The translations under genes and the position numbers were made by a program. Below are positions 1-7,050 of a stretch of 21,146 nucleotides of DNA, in pieces (positions within the stretch are counted from its first letter, which is position 1; each line of letters begins with the position of its first letter). Below the pieces are notes generated by a model. That model ran no database searches. It was not told where the DNA came from and worked only from the letters and a program-made list of their open reading frames with translations. This stretch comes from CBDUBU01 sp965365465. GTDB taxonomy: Bacteria; Bacteroidota; Rhodothermia; Rhodothermales; DASSAV01. Location: the NCBI GenBank assembly GCA_965365465.1, contig CBDUBU010000032.1, positions 1-21,146 on the forward strand, read 5' to 3'.

Positions 1-216
1 CCTGCCGGTTCTCCCCGATGTACGCGCTTGGGTAGAACATAGGGCGGGCCAGCAGTCCCTTGCCCGCCAGAAACAGCGGGATCATCAGCTGCCCGATGCG
101 GCCGTTTCCGTCGATAAACGGATGGATGATCTCAAACTGGGCGTGCAAGAGGGCAAGCTGGCAATCGGGTCTTTCTCTTGCGTATGATAATACGCCTCCA
201 GATCACTCAGGGTTTG
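1..216 (-). pseudogene. Fic-family protein remnant, 5'-truncated and frameshifted, continues off the left edge
   Basis: Read on the minus strand, this stretch encodes LALLHAQFEIIHPFIDGNGR followed by a hydrophobic helix and a PMFYPSAYIGENRQ-like segment, which is the core of a Fic domain. Fic proteins transfer AMP or other nucleotide moieties to protein side chains, and the HPFxDGNGR loop (codons at about 89-124) holds the catalytic His and the phosphate-binding residues. The preceding helix (LSDLEAYYHTQEKDPI) is also Fic-like but lies in another frame, so a one-base shift at about 165-170 separates the two pieces. The first piece begins immediately after the pgi stop codon with no start codon, so the N-terminal half of the gene is missing. 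The second arginine of the motif is glutamine here (GNGRIGQ). I read it as a decayed gene. The C-terminal part lies outside the window, and a sequencing error cannot be excluded for the shift. Confidence 0.72.
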
Positions 217-1488
217 CTACGGGCGCCCGAGCAGGCGGAACATCTCCTTTTTGTAGGCCTCCACGCCGGGCTGGTCGAACGGGTTGACGCCGAGCAGATA
301 ACCACTCACCGCCACAGCGTGCTCGAAGAAGTAGATGCACGCGCCCACGCTGTCGGCGGAGATCTGATCGAGCCAGATGGTCATGTTTGGCACGCCGCCG
401 TCCGTGTGCGCTTGCGCGGTGCCTTCGTAAGCCTTACGGTTGACCTCACGCAGGGTTTTTCCGGTCAGGTAGTTCAGCCCGTCCAGGTCAGCTTCCGTAC
501 CGGGGATGCCGAGGTCTCCCTGGTCGTTCTCTGCCATGAGGAAGGTTTCGATAAGCATCCGCTGCCCCTGCTGCACGTACTGCCCGAGCGAGTGCAGGTC
601 GGTCGAGTACTGCATGGTGTCCGGGTAGAGGCCCTTGCCGTTCTTGCCTTCGCTCTCGCCGAAGAGTTGCTGCCACCAGCCGCCCATGCTGCTCAGGCGG
701 GGTTCAAAGACGGCCAGCACCTCGACCGCGTACCCCTGTTGCAGCAGGACGCAGCGCCGGGCCGCGTAGTCGAGCGCGGGGTTATCCTCCACCTTGCCGT
801 ATGCCTGGCAGGCTGACACCGCGCCGTAAAACAGCGAGCGGATGTCCACCCCGGCTGCCGCAATCGGAAGCAGTCCGACCGGCGTCAGTACGGAGAAACG
901 CCCGCCGATGTCCGGCGGGATGACGTATTTTTTGTAGCCGCGCTCGTGGTGAAGCTGGTTGAGCGCGCCCCTGTCGGGGTCGGTGGTGACGATGATGCGC
1001 CGGTCGGCGTCCTCAAACCGGCTTTCCATCCATTCGCGCACGAAGCGGAACGCGAGGGCCGGTTCCAGGGTCGTGCCGCTTTTGGAGATGACGTTTACGT
1101 AAACCGACTTGCCTTCCAGGTACGCCAGCAGTTCGCGCTGGTACGCGCCGCTCATGTGGTGCCCGGCGAAGAGGATTTCCGGCTTGCGGCCCGTTGGGAA
1201 GTAGGGCGTCAGCGCGTCGATGACGGCGCGGGCGCCGAGGTAAGAGCCGCCAATGCCGATGCACAGCAGCACGTCGGCGCGGTCGCGGATTTCGGCGGCG
1301 GTTCGGGTGAGGTCTTCGAGCAGGGCGTCGTTGGGGTTGAGCAGGATGTCTCGCCAGCCGAGCATTTCGGCGCCGGCGCCGCTTTTCTCCAGCACGGCGC
1401 GGTGGGCAGCCTCCAGGCGGGGTTGTAACTTGTCGAGAGCGCCGTTTTCCAGAAACGGGCCGGTATGTTGGTCGTCTAAGTGAAGCAT
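217..1488 (-). CDS. pgi: Glucose-6-phosphate isomerase
   Basis: This 423-residue cytoplasmic enzyme interconverts glucose 6-phosphate and fructose 6-phosphate in glycolysis and gluconeogenesis. The length matches the short bacterial Pgi type (about 420-450 residues) rather than the 550-residue E. coli type. Visible hallmarks are the first SIS-domain glycine loop CIGIGGSYLGARA (about 76-88), the phosphate-binding SKSGTT (135-140), the signature DIGGRFSVLTPVGLLP (193-208), the catalytic glutamate region FGESEGKNGKG (276-286), His299 in DLHSLGQY, and the C-terminal lysine K413 in NPFDQPGVEAYKK. The start is the ATG at 1486-1488; no strong ribosome binding site is visible. The protein ends at LLGRP, slightly shorter than some homologues, and its stop is directly followed by Fic-like codons. 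It diverges from moeA across an 88-base spacer. Confidence 0.97.
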   Translation of the reverse strand: MLHLDDQHTGPFLENGALDKLQPRLEAAHRAVLEKSGAGAEMLGWRDILLNPNDALLEDLTRTAAEIRDRADVLLCIGIGGSYLGARAVIDALTPYFPTGRKPEILFAGHHMSGAYQRELLAYLEGKSVYVNVISKSGTTLEPALAFRFVREWMESRFEDADRRIIVTTDPDRGALNQLHHERGYKKYVIPPDIGGRFSVLTPVGLLPIAAAGVDIRSLFYGAVSACQAYGKVEDNPALDYAARRCVLLQQGYAVEVLAVFEPRLSSMGGWWQQLFGESEGKNGKGLYPDTMQYSTDLHSLGQYVQQGQRMLIETFLMAENDQGDLGIPGTEADLDGLNYLTGKTLREVNRKAYEGTAQAHTDGGVPNMTIWLDQISADSVGACIYFFEHAVAVSGYLLGVNPFDQPGVEAYKKEMFRLLGRP

Positions 1489-1503
1489 CAGGTTCGTCCG
1501 TAG

Positions 1504-1531
1504 TTGAGGTCAAATTCGCGTAGCGGATAAA
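1504..1531 (+). promoter_or_regulatory. Candidate promoter for moeA
   Basis: TTGAGG (1504-1509) and GATAAA (1526-1531) are separated by 16 bases, about 45 bases before the moeA ATG, in the 88-base divergent spacer between pgi and moeA. Each box matches four of six bases of the sigma-70 consensus. Bacteroidota-type promoters differ from that consensus, so this is only a candidate. Confidence 0.25.
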
Positions 1532-1576
1532 GTACCAATCCGTTGCATAAACGGCGACGGAGATCCGGCAAAATCT

Positions 1577-2794
1577 ATGCAAACGTTTATTTCTTACGAA
1601 ACGGCGCGGGAGGCTGTTCTTTCCTCCGTCGGGCGGCAGCCGGCAGAGCGCGTCAGCCTGTCCGAAGCCCTGGGGCGGACGCTGGCCGAACCCGTCCGGA
1701 GCGATGCCGACATTCCTCCGTTCGACAATGCGGCGATGGATGGGTACGCGGTGCGGGTGACGGATCTGGCGCAGCTTCCTGCGCGGCTGCGCGTGGTGGA
1801 AAAAATCCCGGCAGGGCGTATGCCCGAACGCTCCGTCGAGGCAGGCGCTTGCGCCCGAATCATGACCGGAGCGCCTTTTCCTGCTGGAGCCGACGCGGTG
1901 GCGCCCGTCGAGTGGACGGAAACAGGGCCGGACGGCATGGTGATGTTCCGGCAGGCGCCGACGCCCGGCCAGTATGTTCGTCCGGCGGGGAAGGATGTCC
2001 GAAAGGGACAGGTCGTGTTTGAACCGGGCCGGGTCGTGACGCCGCCCGTTGTCGGAATGCTGGCGGCCCTCGGCTATGCAGAAGTCTCCGTCGCCGCTGC
2101 GCCGTGCGTCGCCGTGATCGCAACGGGCGACGAACTGGTTGACGCTGCGGAGATTCCTGGGCCGGGGCAGATCCGCAATGCCAACGGCCCGGCGCTCGCC
2201 GCGCAGGCAGCGCAGGCGGGCGGCAAGGCGCTGCTGCCCCCGGCGGCGCGGGACAACGAGGCCGCCGTCCGGCAGGCCATTGAAAACGCCCTGGAGCAGG
2301 CCGATATGTTGCTGTTTTCCGGGGGCGTGTCCGTAGGGGCGCACGATTGTGTGCGGCAAGTGCTGGAAGCGCGGGGCGCCCGGTTCCTGTTCTGGAAAGT
2401 GCGCCAGCGTCCGGGCAAGCCGCTGGCGTTCGGGATGCTGGAAGGCAAACCCGTATTCGGGCTTCCCGGCAACCCGGTTTCTTCCGCCGTGTGTTTCGAG
2501 CAGTACGTGCGGCCCGCGCTGGCCGTGATGCTCGGACGCACGCACGTCTTGCCGCCGCTCATCCCTGCCGTGCTGGAAACAGCCATCAGCAAGGCAGCGG
2601 GGCTGCACCACTTTGTCCGGGCGCAGGCGTCGTTCAGCAGGGAAGGAACGCTTCAGGTCCGCCCGACGGGGCCGCAGGACTCCAACCTGTATGCTTCGAT
2701 GGTCGCGGCCAACTGCATCCTGCACCTGCCGGAGGCGCTGGAAAACCCGCAGGCCGGCAGCGCGGTGGAGATAGCGTGGCTCGACTGGCGTTAA
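1577..2794 (+). CDS. moeA: Molybdopterin molybdotransferase MoeA
   Basis: MoeA inserts molybdate into adenylylated molybdopterin, the last general step of molybdenum cofactor synthesis, in the cytoplasm. The 405-residue length is typical. Conserved segments appear in family order: PPFDNAAMDGYAV (47-59), TGAPFPAGADAV (97-108), ATGDELV (182-188), SGGVSVGAHD (248-257, with the metal/MPT-linked Asp at the end), VRQRPGKPLAFG (275-286) and GLPGNPVSSAV (295-305), followed by a C-terminal domain. The ATG at 1577 gives the full N-terminal helix; the nearby ribosome binding site is weak. No other molybdenum cofactor gene is in the window, so this gene stands alone here. It converges with the TerB-like gene, with a gap of only 17 bases. 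Confidence 0.96.
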   Translation: MQTFISYETAREAVLSSVGRQPAERVSLSEALGRTLAEPVRSDADIPPFDNAAMDGYAVRVTDLAQLPARLRVVEKIPAGRMPERSVEAGACARIMTGAPFPAGADAVAPVEWTETGPDGMVMFRQAPTPGQYVRPAGKDVRKGQVVFEPGRVVTPPVVGMLAALGYAEVSVAAAPCVAVIATGDELVDAAEIPGPGQIRNANGPALAAQAAQAGGKALLPPAARDNEAAVRQAIENALEQADMLLFSGGVSVGAHDCVRQVLEARGARFLFWKVRQRPGKPLAFGMLEGKPVFGLPGNPVSSAVCFEQYVRPALAVMLGRTHVLPPLIPAVLETAISKAAGLHHFVRAQASFSREGTLQVRPTGPQDSNLYASMVAANCILHLPEALENPQAGSAVEIAWLDWR

Positions 2795-2811
2795 AGCGAG
2801 CGCCGCCCGCG

Positions 2812-3198
2812 TCAGGCATTAGTCTCCATCTTCCAGACTTCGGCAACCCGGCGGATGAAGTGGCGTTCCCCCATTTCCACCGAGCCATCTGCCCGCGCAA
2901 TGTCGGTCATGTCTTGCAGGATGGACAGGCGCAGCGATTCCGGGAGCTGTTTCTCAAGGGCCCCGATGGCGGCGTTCATGCGCTCGGTGCTGTCTGCATT
3001 CAGGTATGTCAGCGCAGCCTCCCGAATGACGTGGTCGATCAGGGCGGGGTCCTTGTCCGGCATCCAGAGCCGGAGCTTTCCCGCTATCTCGCTGGTTTCA
3101 GCAGGGTCCAGGTTTCCGTCGGCGCCGTGGGCAAGTCCGAGGTAAAGCAGCGCGAGGTCGTGCAGCAAGGCGAGCGTCATTTTCCCTGTTGTTTGCAT
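2812..3198 (-). CDS. TerB-family (tellurite-resistance-like) helical protein
   Basis: A small (about 128 residues) predicted soluble all-helical protein. It holds two acidic loop motifs typical of the TerB fold, LAHGADGNLDPAE near the N-terminus and IARADGSVEMGE near the C-terminus, each between helices. In the TerB family (COG3793) these loops are thought to bind divalent metal, but the cellular role of stand-alone members is not settled; resistance to tellurite should not be assumed. I chose the ATG at 3196-3198 (MQTTGK). An internal ATG at 3178-3180 (MTLALLHD) has a better-placed AGGG and is a real alternative. It lies divergent from the NUDIX gene and converges on moeA. No other ter genes are nearby. 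Confidence 0.82.
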   Translation of the reverse strand: MQTTGKMTLALLHDLALLYLGLAHGADGNLDPAETSEIAGKLRLWMPDKDPALIDHVIREAALTYLNADSTERMNAAIGALEKQLPESLRLSILQDMTDIARADGSVEMGERHFIRRVAEVWKMETNA

Positions 3199-3526
3199 AA
3201 AGACACACCCACACATAAGGATCGGTGAAAAGACAACTCCGCTTGACCGGGTGCTGCTCCCTCGCACGAAATCAGGATAAAGGCAGGCTTTCTCTTTCCG
3301 GCGCCCGTGATGCACCCGCAGGTTGTCTGCATCCTGTAATACCCCTGTATGTCCTGCCAAAGTTCCGGACGGCGGGCCGTTCCGAAGGGGTAAAGGCGCA
3401 GCGCCTTTACCCGCTCCCGTTCCGTATGCTGAAGCATTCAAAGACAGCGCCCGGCAGCGTGGGAAAGAGGTTTCTTGTTTATATTACGGCGCTCGTTTTT
3501 TCCATGCCCCTTACGCCTGCTTTCCT
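3199..3526. other. Divergent spacer between TerB-like and NUDIX genes
   Basis: About 330 bases without a convincing gene. Open frames cross it on both strands, but they have no family resemblance and their codon use is unlike the neighbours. It must hold the promoters of both flanking genes; I cannot assign them with confidence. TTATAT at about 3478-3483 is an isolated -10-like box on the NUDIX side. The main structure is the perfect palindrome listed separately. Confidence 0.6.
3388..3412. repeat. 25-base perfect palindrome in a divergent spacer
   Basis: GGGTAAAGGCGC and its exact reverse complement GCGCCTTTACCC flank a single A. The symmetry and the position between two divergent genes suggest an operator for a dimeric regulator. 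A hairpin or REP-like element is an alternative. There is no T-tract, so it is not a typical terminator. Confidence 0.7.
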
Positions 3527-4195
3527 ATGTTTTTCTACTACTGCGCCGCCTTGAGAGAACTGCCTTCCATCAAGCAGAACGGGATCACTGCGCCGCCGGG
3601 GCAAAAGGTCCTGCTTCGGACAGACCTGGAAGAGGCGCTGGCGTATTGCCCCGATGCCCTGCTGGTTGCAGACCTTGACGAAAGCAAGACCCTTCCCGGC
3701 GATGACGACGGACAGGCGCTCTCCGGGCCGGTCCCGGCGGCGGCTATACGCAACCTCGCTCCGTACCTGCCCCCCCGGCCCGTCGTCGCAGCGGGCGGCT
3801 ATCTCATGCGGTTTTCAGCGGAAGAGCCGGAAGTGCTGCTGATCTTCCGGCGGGGCGTCTGGGACCTGCCGAAAGGCAAGCAGGATGCCGGAGAAACCAT
3901 CCACGCCTGCGCCCTCCGTGAAATCGGGGAAGAGATCGGCGCGGAAGATCTGCGCATCAAGCGAAGCCTGGGTGTCACGGTTCACGGCTACCCGGAACGC
4001 GGCATCTACCGGGTCAAGACGACGCACTGGTTTCTGGTTCAGTCCAACCAGGAGGTTTTTTATCCCGAAGCGGAAGAAGACATCGAAAAAGTGGCCTGGA
4101 TGCCCTGGTCGGAAGCAAAGCGCCGGATCGGGCATGAGACGCTGCGCCGCCATATGCAGCACATCGACCCGGTCCTGCTGGAAGGCGGAGTATAG
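3527..4195 (+). CDS. NUDIX hydrolase with N-terminal extension domain
   Basis: A 222-residue protein. The C-terminal half is a NUDIX fold with a complete Nudix box (about 117-139: G-K-Q-D-A-G-E ... R-E-I-G-E-E-I-G), the Mg-binding signature of enzymes that cleave nucleoside diphosphates linked to another group. It follows GVWDLPKGKQ, as is usual for this family. The first about 85 residues are not part of the Nudix fold: FFYYCAALRELPSIKQNGI, then VLLRTDLEEAL and DALLVADLD. I chose the ATG at 3527 because the preceding in-frame codons look non-coding; an ATG-proximal ribosome binding site is not evident. The substrate cannot be read from sequence. A DUF1206 gene follows after 97 bases on the same strand. 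Confidence 0.88.
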   Translation: MFFYYCAALRELPSIKQNGITAPPGQKVLLRTDLEEALAYCPDALLVADLDESKTLPGDDDGQALSGPVPAAAIRNLAPYLPPRPVVAAGGYLMRFSAEEPEVLLIFRRGVWDLPKGKQDAGETIHACALREIGEEIGAEDLRIKRSLGVTVHGYPERGIYRVKTTHWFLVQSNQEVFYPEAEEDIEKVAWMPWSEAKRRIGHETLRRHMQHIDPVLLEGGV

Positions 4196-4292
4196 CGCCC
4201 ATCAACATTGTTACTTCCCACGCGGAATAACCAGCCCCCTGACCACGTATGTATGGAGAGAGGAATATTTATTCAGAGGGGCAGGTTTCATC

Positions 4293-5135
4293 ATGTCGAA
4301 TTCGATCTCATCCGCCGCAAAAGCGGCGCGTAACTCAGATTCCGGGGACTGGATAGAGGCCGCCGCACGAATCGGATACATAGCCAAAGGGGCGGTATAC
4401 ACCATTATCGGCGTGCTGGCGGTGCAGGCAGCGCTGGGTTCGGGCGGGGCCATCACCGGATCGCGGGGCGCCATCAAGTCGATTGCCGACGAGCCGTTCG
4501 GCGAGGTGTTGCTGGTTCTTACGGCCGTCGGCCTGCTGGGGTACGCCGTCTGGCGTTTCATTGAAGCCGCGCTGGACCCCAGGAACGAAGGAAAAGACAC
4601 GAAGGGCGTCGTCAAGCGTGTGGGGTACGTTATCAGCGGCGCGCTCTACCTCGGACTGGCCTTTCTTGCCGCTTCCATCGTGTTCTTCGGGTCTGGTTCG
4701 GGCGGCGGAGGCGCCTCAAAGGAGGAGTGGACGGCCAGGGTGCTCGCGCAACCGTTCGGGCAATGGCTGGTCGGCATCGCCGGGGTCGTCACGATCGGGG
4801 TGGGCCTGTACCGCTTTTACAAGGCATACAAGGCCTCGTTCATGCGCAAGTACGACACCGGCAAGATGAGCGCGGCGCAGCGGCGCTGGATCGAACGGGC
4901 GGGCCGCTTCGGCATCGCCGCCCGCGCCGTGGTTTTCTGCATCATCGGGGTTTTCCTGATCGTGGCTGCCCTACAGTCGGATGCGAGCGAGACGCGGGGC
5001 CTCAGCGGAGCGCTGCAAACGCTGTCCGAACAGCCCTACGGCCCGTACCTGCTGGCCGTGGTCGCCGCCGGGCTGATTGCTTACGGCGTCTACTGTTTCT
5101 CTAATGCCCGCTACCGGGAGTTCGAGACCGGGTAG
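4293..5135 (+). CDS. DUF1206 integral membrane protein (three tandem repeats)
   Basis: A 280-residue predicted inner-membrane protein with about six transmembrane helices arranged as three copies of a two-helix unit. Each unit starts with an aromatic/Arg-Gly-Tyr/Phe-type helix (ARIGYIAKGAVYTIIGVLA; VKRVGYVISGALYLGLAF; GRFGIAARAVVFCIIGVF). Each continues with a linker ending in PFG or PYG and a second glycine-rich helix (LLVLTAVGLLGYAVWRFIEA; WLVGIAGVVTIGVGLYRFYK; LLAVVAAGLIAYGVYCF). This is the DUF1206 architecture, whose function is unknown. The start ATG at 4293 is preceded by GGCAGG at a good distance. The C-terminus (ARYREFETG) is short and cytosolic by the positive-inside rule. It may be co-transcribed with the NUDIX gene, but nothing proves a functional link. 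Confidence 0.92.
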   Translation: MSNSISSAAKAARNSDSGDWIEAAARIGYIAKGAVYTIIGVLAVQAALGSGGAITGSRGAIKSIADEPFGEVLLVLTAVGLLGYAVWRFIEAALDPRNEGKDTKGVVKRVGYVISGALYLGLAFLAASIVFFGSGSGGGGASKEEWTARVLAQPFGQWLVGIAGVVTIGVGLYRFYKAYKASFMRKYDTGKMSAAQRRWIERAGRFGIAARAVVFCIIGVFLIVAALQSDASETRGLSGALQTLSEQPYGPYLLAVVAAGLIAYGVYCFSNARYREFETG

Positions 5136-5251
5136 CAAAAGGGCGCCGCTTTCACCCTCTGAGAAGGGGGTTGCTCTGCGCCGAAATGCGGGCTTTGCAA
5201 CAGGCTCCGGTAAACGACGCAACCTCTAAACGCGAACCCTTCGCCTGATTC

Positions 5252-5920
5252 ATGGAACCACGTTCTGCCCTACTGCTCGGCGCTACGGGACTGGTGGGCG
5301 GGCGCTGCCTGGACCTGCTGCTGGCCGGCGACGCCTACCACGCCGTCACGACCCTGGGCCGCCGCCCTCTCGAACGCAGCCACCCGAAGCTGACGCACCA
5401 CGTCGTGGACTTCGACGATCTGGAAGATTACCAGAGCCGGATCGGGGCGCAAGATGTTTTCTGCTGCCTGGGCACGACCATGAAGCAGGCCGGGTCGAAG
5501 GAAGCCTTCCGCAAAGTCGATTACACGTACCCCACGGCGGCGGCGCGTCTGGCGCACGCAAGCGGGGCCGAGCAGTTTCTGCTGGTTTCCTCGCTGGGCG
5601 CAAGCCGGAGCTCGCCGTTCTTCTACAGCCGGGTGAAAGGGGAGGCCGAGGAGGCCGTCAGCGCCGTTCCGTTTTTCGGCGTGTATCTCATCCGCCCCTC
5701 CCTGATTACCGGCGACCGCGACGAAACCCGAACCGGCGAAGCGGCGGCCGAGAAGGTGCTGAATGGCCTTTCCTTTCTGCTGCGCGGCCCGCTGCGCAAA
5801 TACCGGCCCATCTCCGCCCGCGTCATCGCAGCGGCGATGGTGCATCTGGCCCTGGCGCGTCCCGGCGGCGTGCAGGTCTGCGAGCCGGAGCGCCTGCGTG
5901 CAGCGGCGGAAGCTGCGTGA
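5252..5920 (+). CDS. Atypical SDR / NAD(P)H-binding oxidoreductase (HTATIP2/TIP30-like)
   Basis: A 222-residue Rossmann-fold protein. The dinucleotide-binding loop is at the N-terminus (LLLGATGLVGGR, about 7-18), followed by VTTLGRRPLE after the second strand. A YSRVKG segment supplies the Tyr-x3-Lys pair of the SDR active site. A conserved downstream strand reads YLIRPSLITGDRDETRTGE, as in the atypical SDR group that includes HTATIP2 and similar bacterial NAD(P)H-binding proteins. The substrate is unknown. The start ATG at 5252 lies directly before the first strand. The gene is 116 bases after the DUF1206 gene on the same strand and converges with the DUF4385 gene. Confidence 0.9.
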   Translation: MEPRSALLLGATGLVGGRCLDLLLAGDAYHAVTTLGRRPLERSHPKLTHHVVDFDDLEDYQSRIGAQDVFCCLGTTMKQAGSKEAFRKVDYTYPTAAARLAHASGAEQFLLVSSLGASRSSPFFYSRVKGEAEEAVSAVPFFGVYLIRPSLITGDRDETRTGEAAAEKVLNGLSFLLRGPLRKYRPISARVIAAAMVHLALARPGGVQVCEPERLRAAAEAA

Positions 5921-5944
5921 AAATCAGCGTCTCTCCGGCGGCAT

Positions 5945-6427
5945 TTACGGCGCCTCGCCGGAGCCGGGGGTCTCGTAGCGCTCGCGGTGGCGCGCTTTCA
6001 TTTCCTGATATCCGGCATCGTCCCGCACGAGTTGCCATTTTTCGTAGAAGATACGGGCAGAAGCGGCTTTTACGGGGTCTTCCTGCCGGGGTAGTTCGCT
6101 TCCCTCCGCGTCGTACTTGCGGCCCGACTTGTGGTTGGCATAGCGCCGGGCGCGGGTATACCCCATTTGCAGGAACTTGCGCGCCATGTCCATCCCGACG
6201 AAGTCGCCTGCCGCTTTGTAGGCGAGGTACATCTCGTAGATGCGACTGGCGGATTCCTTTGCGATCTCCGGGGTCTTGAACCGCCAGTGGGGCAGGATCT
6301 CGCTTTTGTAAGGCTCTACCAGCAACACGCCCTGCTCCCCCTTGCCCACGCGGTAGCGTTCAGGGTGCGCCCTGAAGTCCGTGTTCTCGAAATCCAGGGA
6401 GTAGTCGAAGGGCATAAAGCGTGGCAT
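5945..6427 (-). CDS. DUF4385 domain-containing protein
   Basis: A 160-residue soluble protein that matches DUF4385 across its whole length. It opens with FDYSLDFENTDFRAHPERYR, continues with VGKGEQGVLLVEPYKSEILP, then MDMARKFLQMGYTRARRYAN and a C-terminal DPVKAASARIFYEKW helix. The family is small, very well conserved and of unknown function. I start at the ATG 6425-6427 (MPRFMPFDY); a second ATG three codons inside and a TTG five codons upstream are possible alternatives. No strong ribosome binding site is seen. There is no operon partner: the SDR gene converges on it, and a long non-coding stretch lies upstream. Confidence 0.92.
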   Translation of the reverse strand: MPRFMPFDYSLDFENTDFRAHPERYRVGKGEQGVLLVEPYKSEILPHWRFKTPEIAKESASRIYEMYLAYKAAGDFVGMDMARKFLQMGYTRARRYANHKSGRKYDAEGSELPRQEDPVKAASARIFYEKWQLVRDDAGYQEMKARHRERYETPGSGEAP

Positions 6428-6496
6428 AAACTTACAGGGCAAGCGGCGTCAATACCTCGATGGCTTGCCAGAGACGTTTTCGCCCCTCCGGTGGTT

Positions 6497-6676
6497 TCAG
6501 GCGCATTCGAGAAACTGTCTGGCAACGCCGTATCGACCTGCACAAGCCGGGCAGGTTGCCGGAATAACCTGTCCTGTCTGAGCGCCGATGCCTATCTTCG
6601 GAAACGGTTTGCTGCATTGAAGGCAGGAACAAGCAAGCCCTGTGCGTCTGCCATAGTTTGTGCATAGAGGCTTCAC
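6497..6676 (-). CDS. Doubtful 59-residue cysteine-rich small ORF
   Basis: A GTG-started frame begins MKPLCTNYGRRTGLACSCLQ and carries seven cysteines in 59 residues, including a CSCLQC cluster and a CPAC pair about 20 residues later. This spacing resembles a small zinc ribbon. Against it: third-position GC is only about half, well below the neighbouring genes, no ribosome binding site is visible, and the frame stays open upstream without an ATG. It could be the broken end of a mobile-element or zinc-ribbon gene, or chance. I do not recognise it. Confidence 0.15.
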   Translation of the reverse strand: MKPLCTNYGRRTGLACSCLQCSKPFPKIGIGAQTGQVIPATCPACAGRYGVARQFLECA

Positions 6677-6720
6677 CAGGCCGGCATGATACAGTAGGTT
6701 CGTTTTGCCTGAGCGAAAAA

Positions 6721-6755
6721 CCGCAATAAACCGCTAAAAACCCGCAGTAAACCGC
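6721..6755. repeat. Two 14-base direct repeats with 21-base period
   Basis: CCGCAATAAACCGC (6721-6734) and CCGCAGTAAACCGC (6742-6755) differ at one base and begin exactly 21 bases apart, which is two DNA helical turns. Such phasing is typical of tandem sites for a DNA-binding protein. The proteins and genes concerned are unknown. Confidence 0.6.
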
Positions 6756-6896
6756 AAAATAATCCTTGAGGAAAGGGAAACGAAGGCGTGGGGTTCAGGC
6801 TGAAGCGGCTTTTATAACCTGCCGGACAGGTGCTAACATCTCTCGCCCCCGCAGCGAGCCGTCTGACTCATACCGAATGGTTTTCAGAGATGCCCT

Positions 6897-6928
6897 GTAA
6901 CGATAGTGTAACGTAACGATGGTGTAAC
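6897..6928. repeat. 16-base tandem duplication containing four GTAAC boxes
   Basis: GTAACGATAGTGTAAC (6897-6912) is followed directly by GTAACGATGGTGTAAC (6913-6928), with one mismatch. Each unit begins and ends with GTAAC, so four boxes occur in alternating 11- and 5-base steps. The pattern is compatible with an operator or a small iteron-like array. Confidence 0.65.
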
Positions 6929-7050
6929 GGTGCTCTGGCATCAGGGGCGCCCTTCCGGCGCTCTGGTTTGATGCAACAGCCTGTCTGCACCAGCAGGCCC
7001 TGAAAAAGCCGTTTTTTACAGGATAAGCGGCGGTTTTCGGGTTTTTTCGG

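Noticed and set aside
1013..2725. 570-codon open frame on the minus strand opposite pgi/moeA
   Set aside because: It lies across moeA and part of pgi, is arginine/proline-rich and has no family likeness. Long antisense frames are expected in GC-rich coding DNA.
2812..3441. Longer 209-residue version of the TerB-like protein
   Set aside because: The added N-terminal residues run through the palindrome and non-coding-looking sequence and do not resemble TerB proteins.
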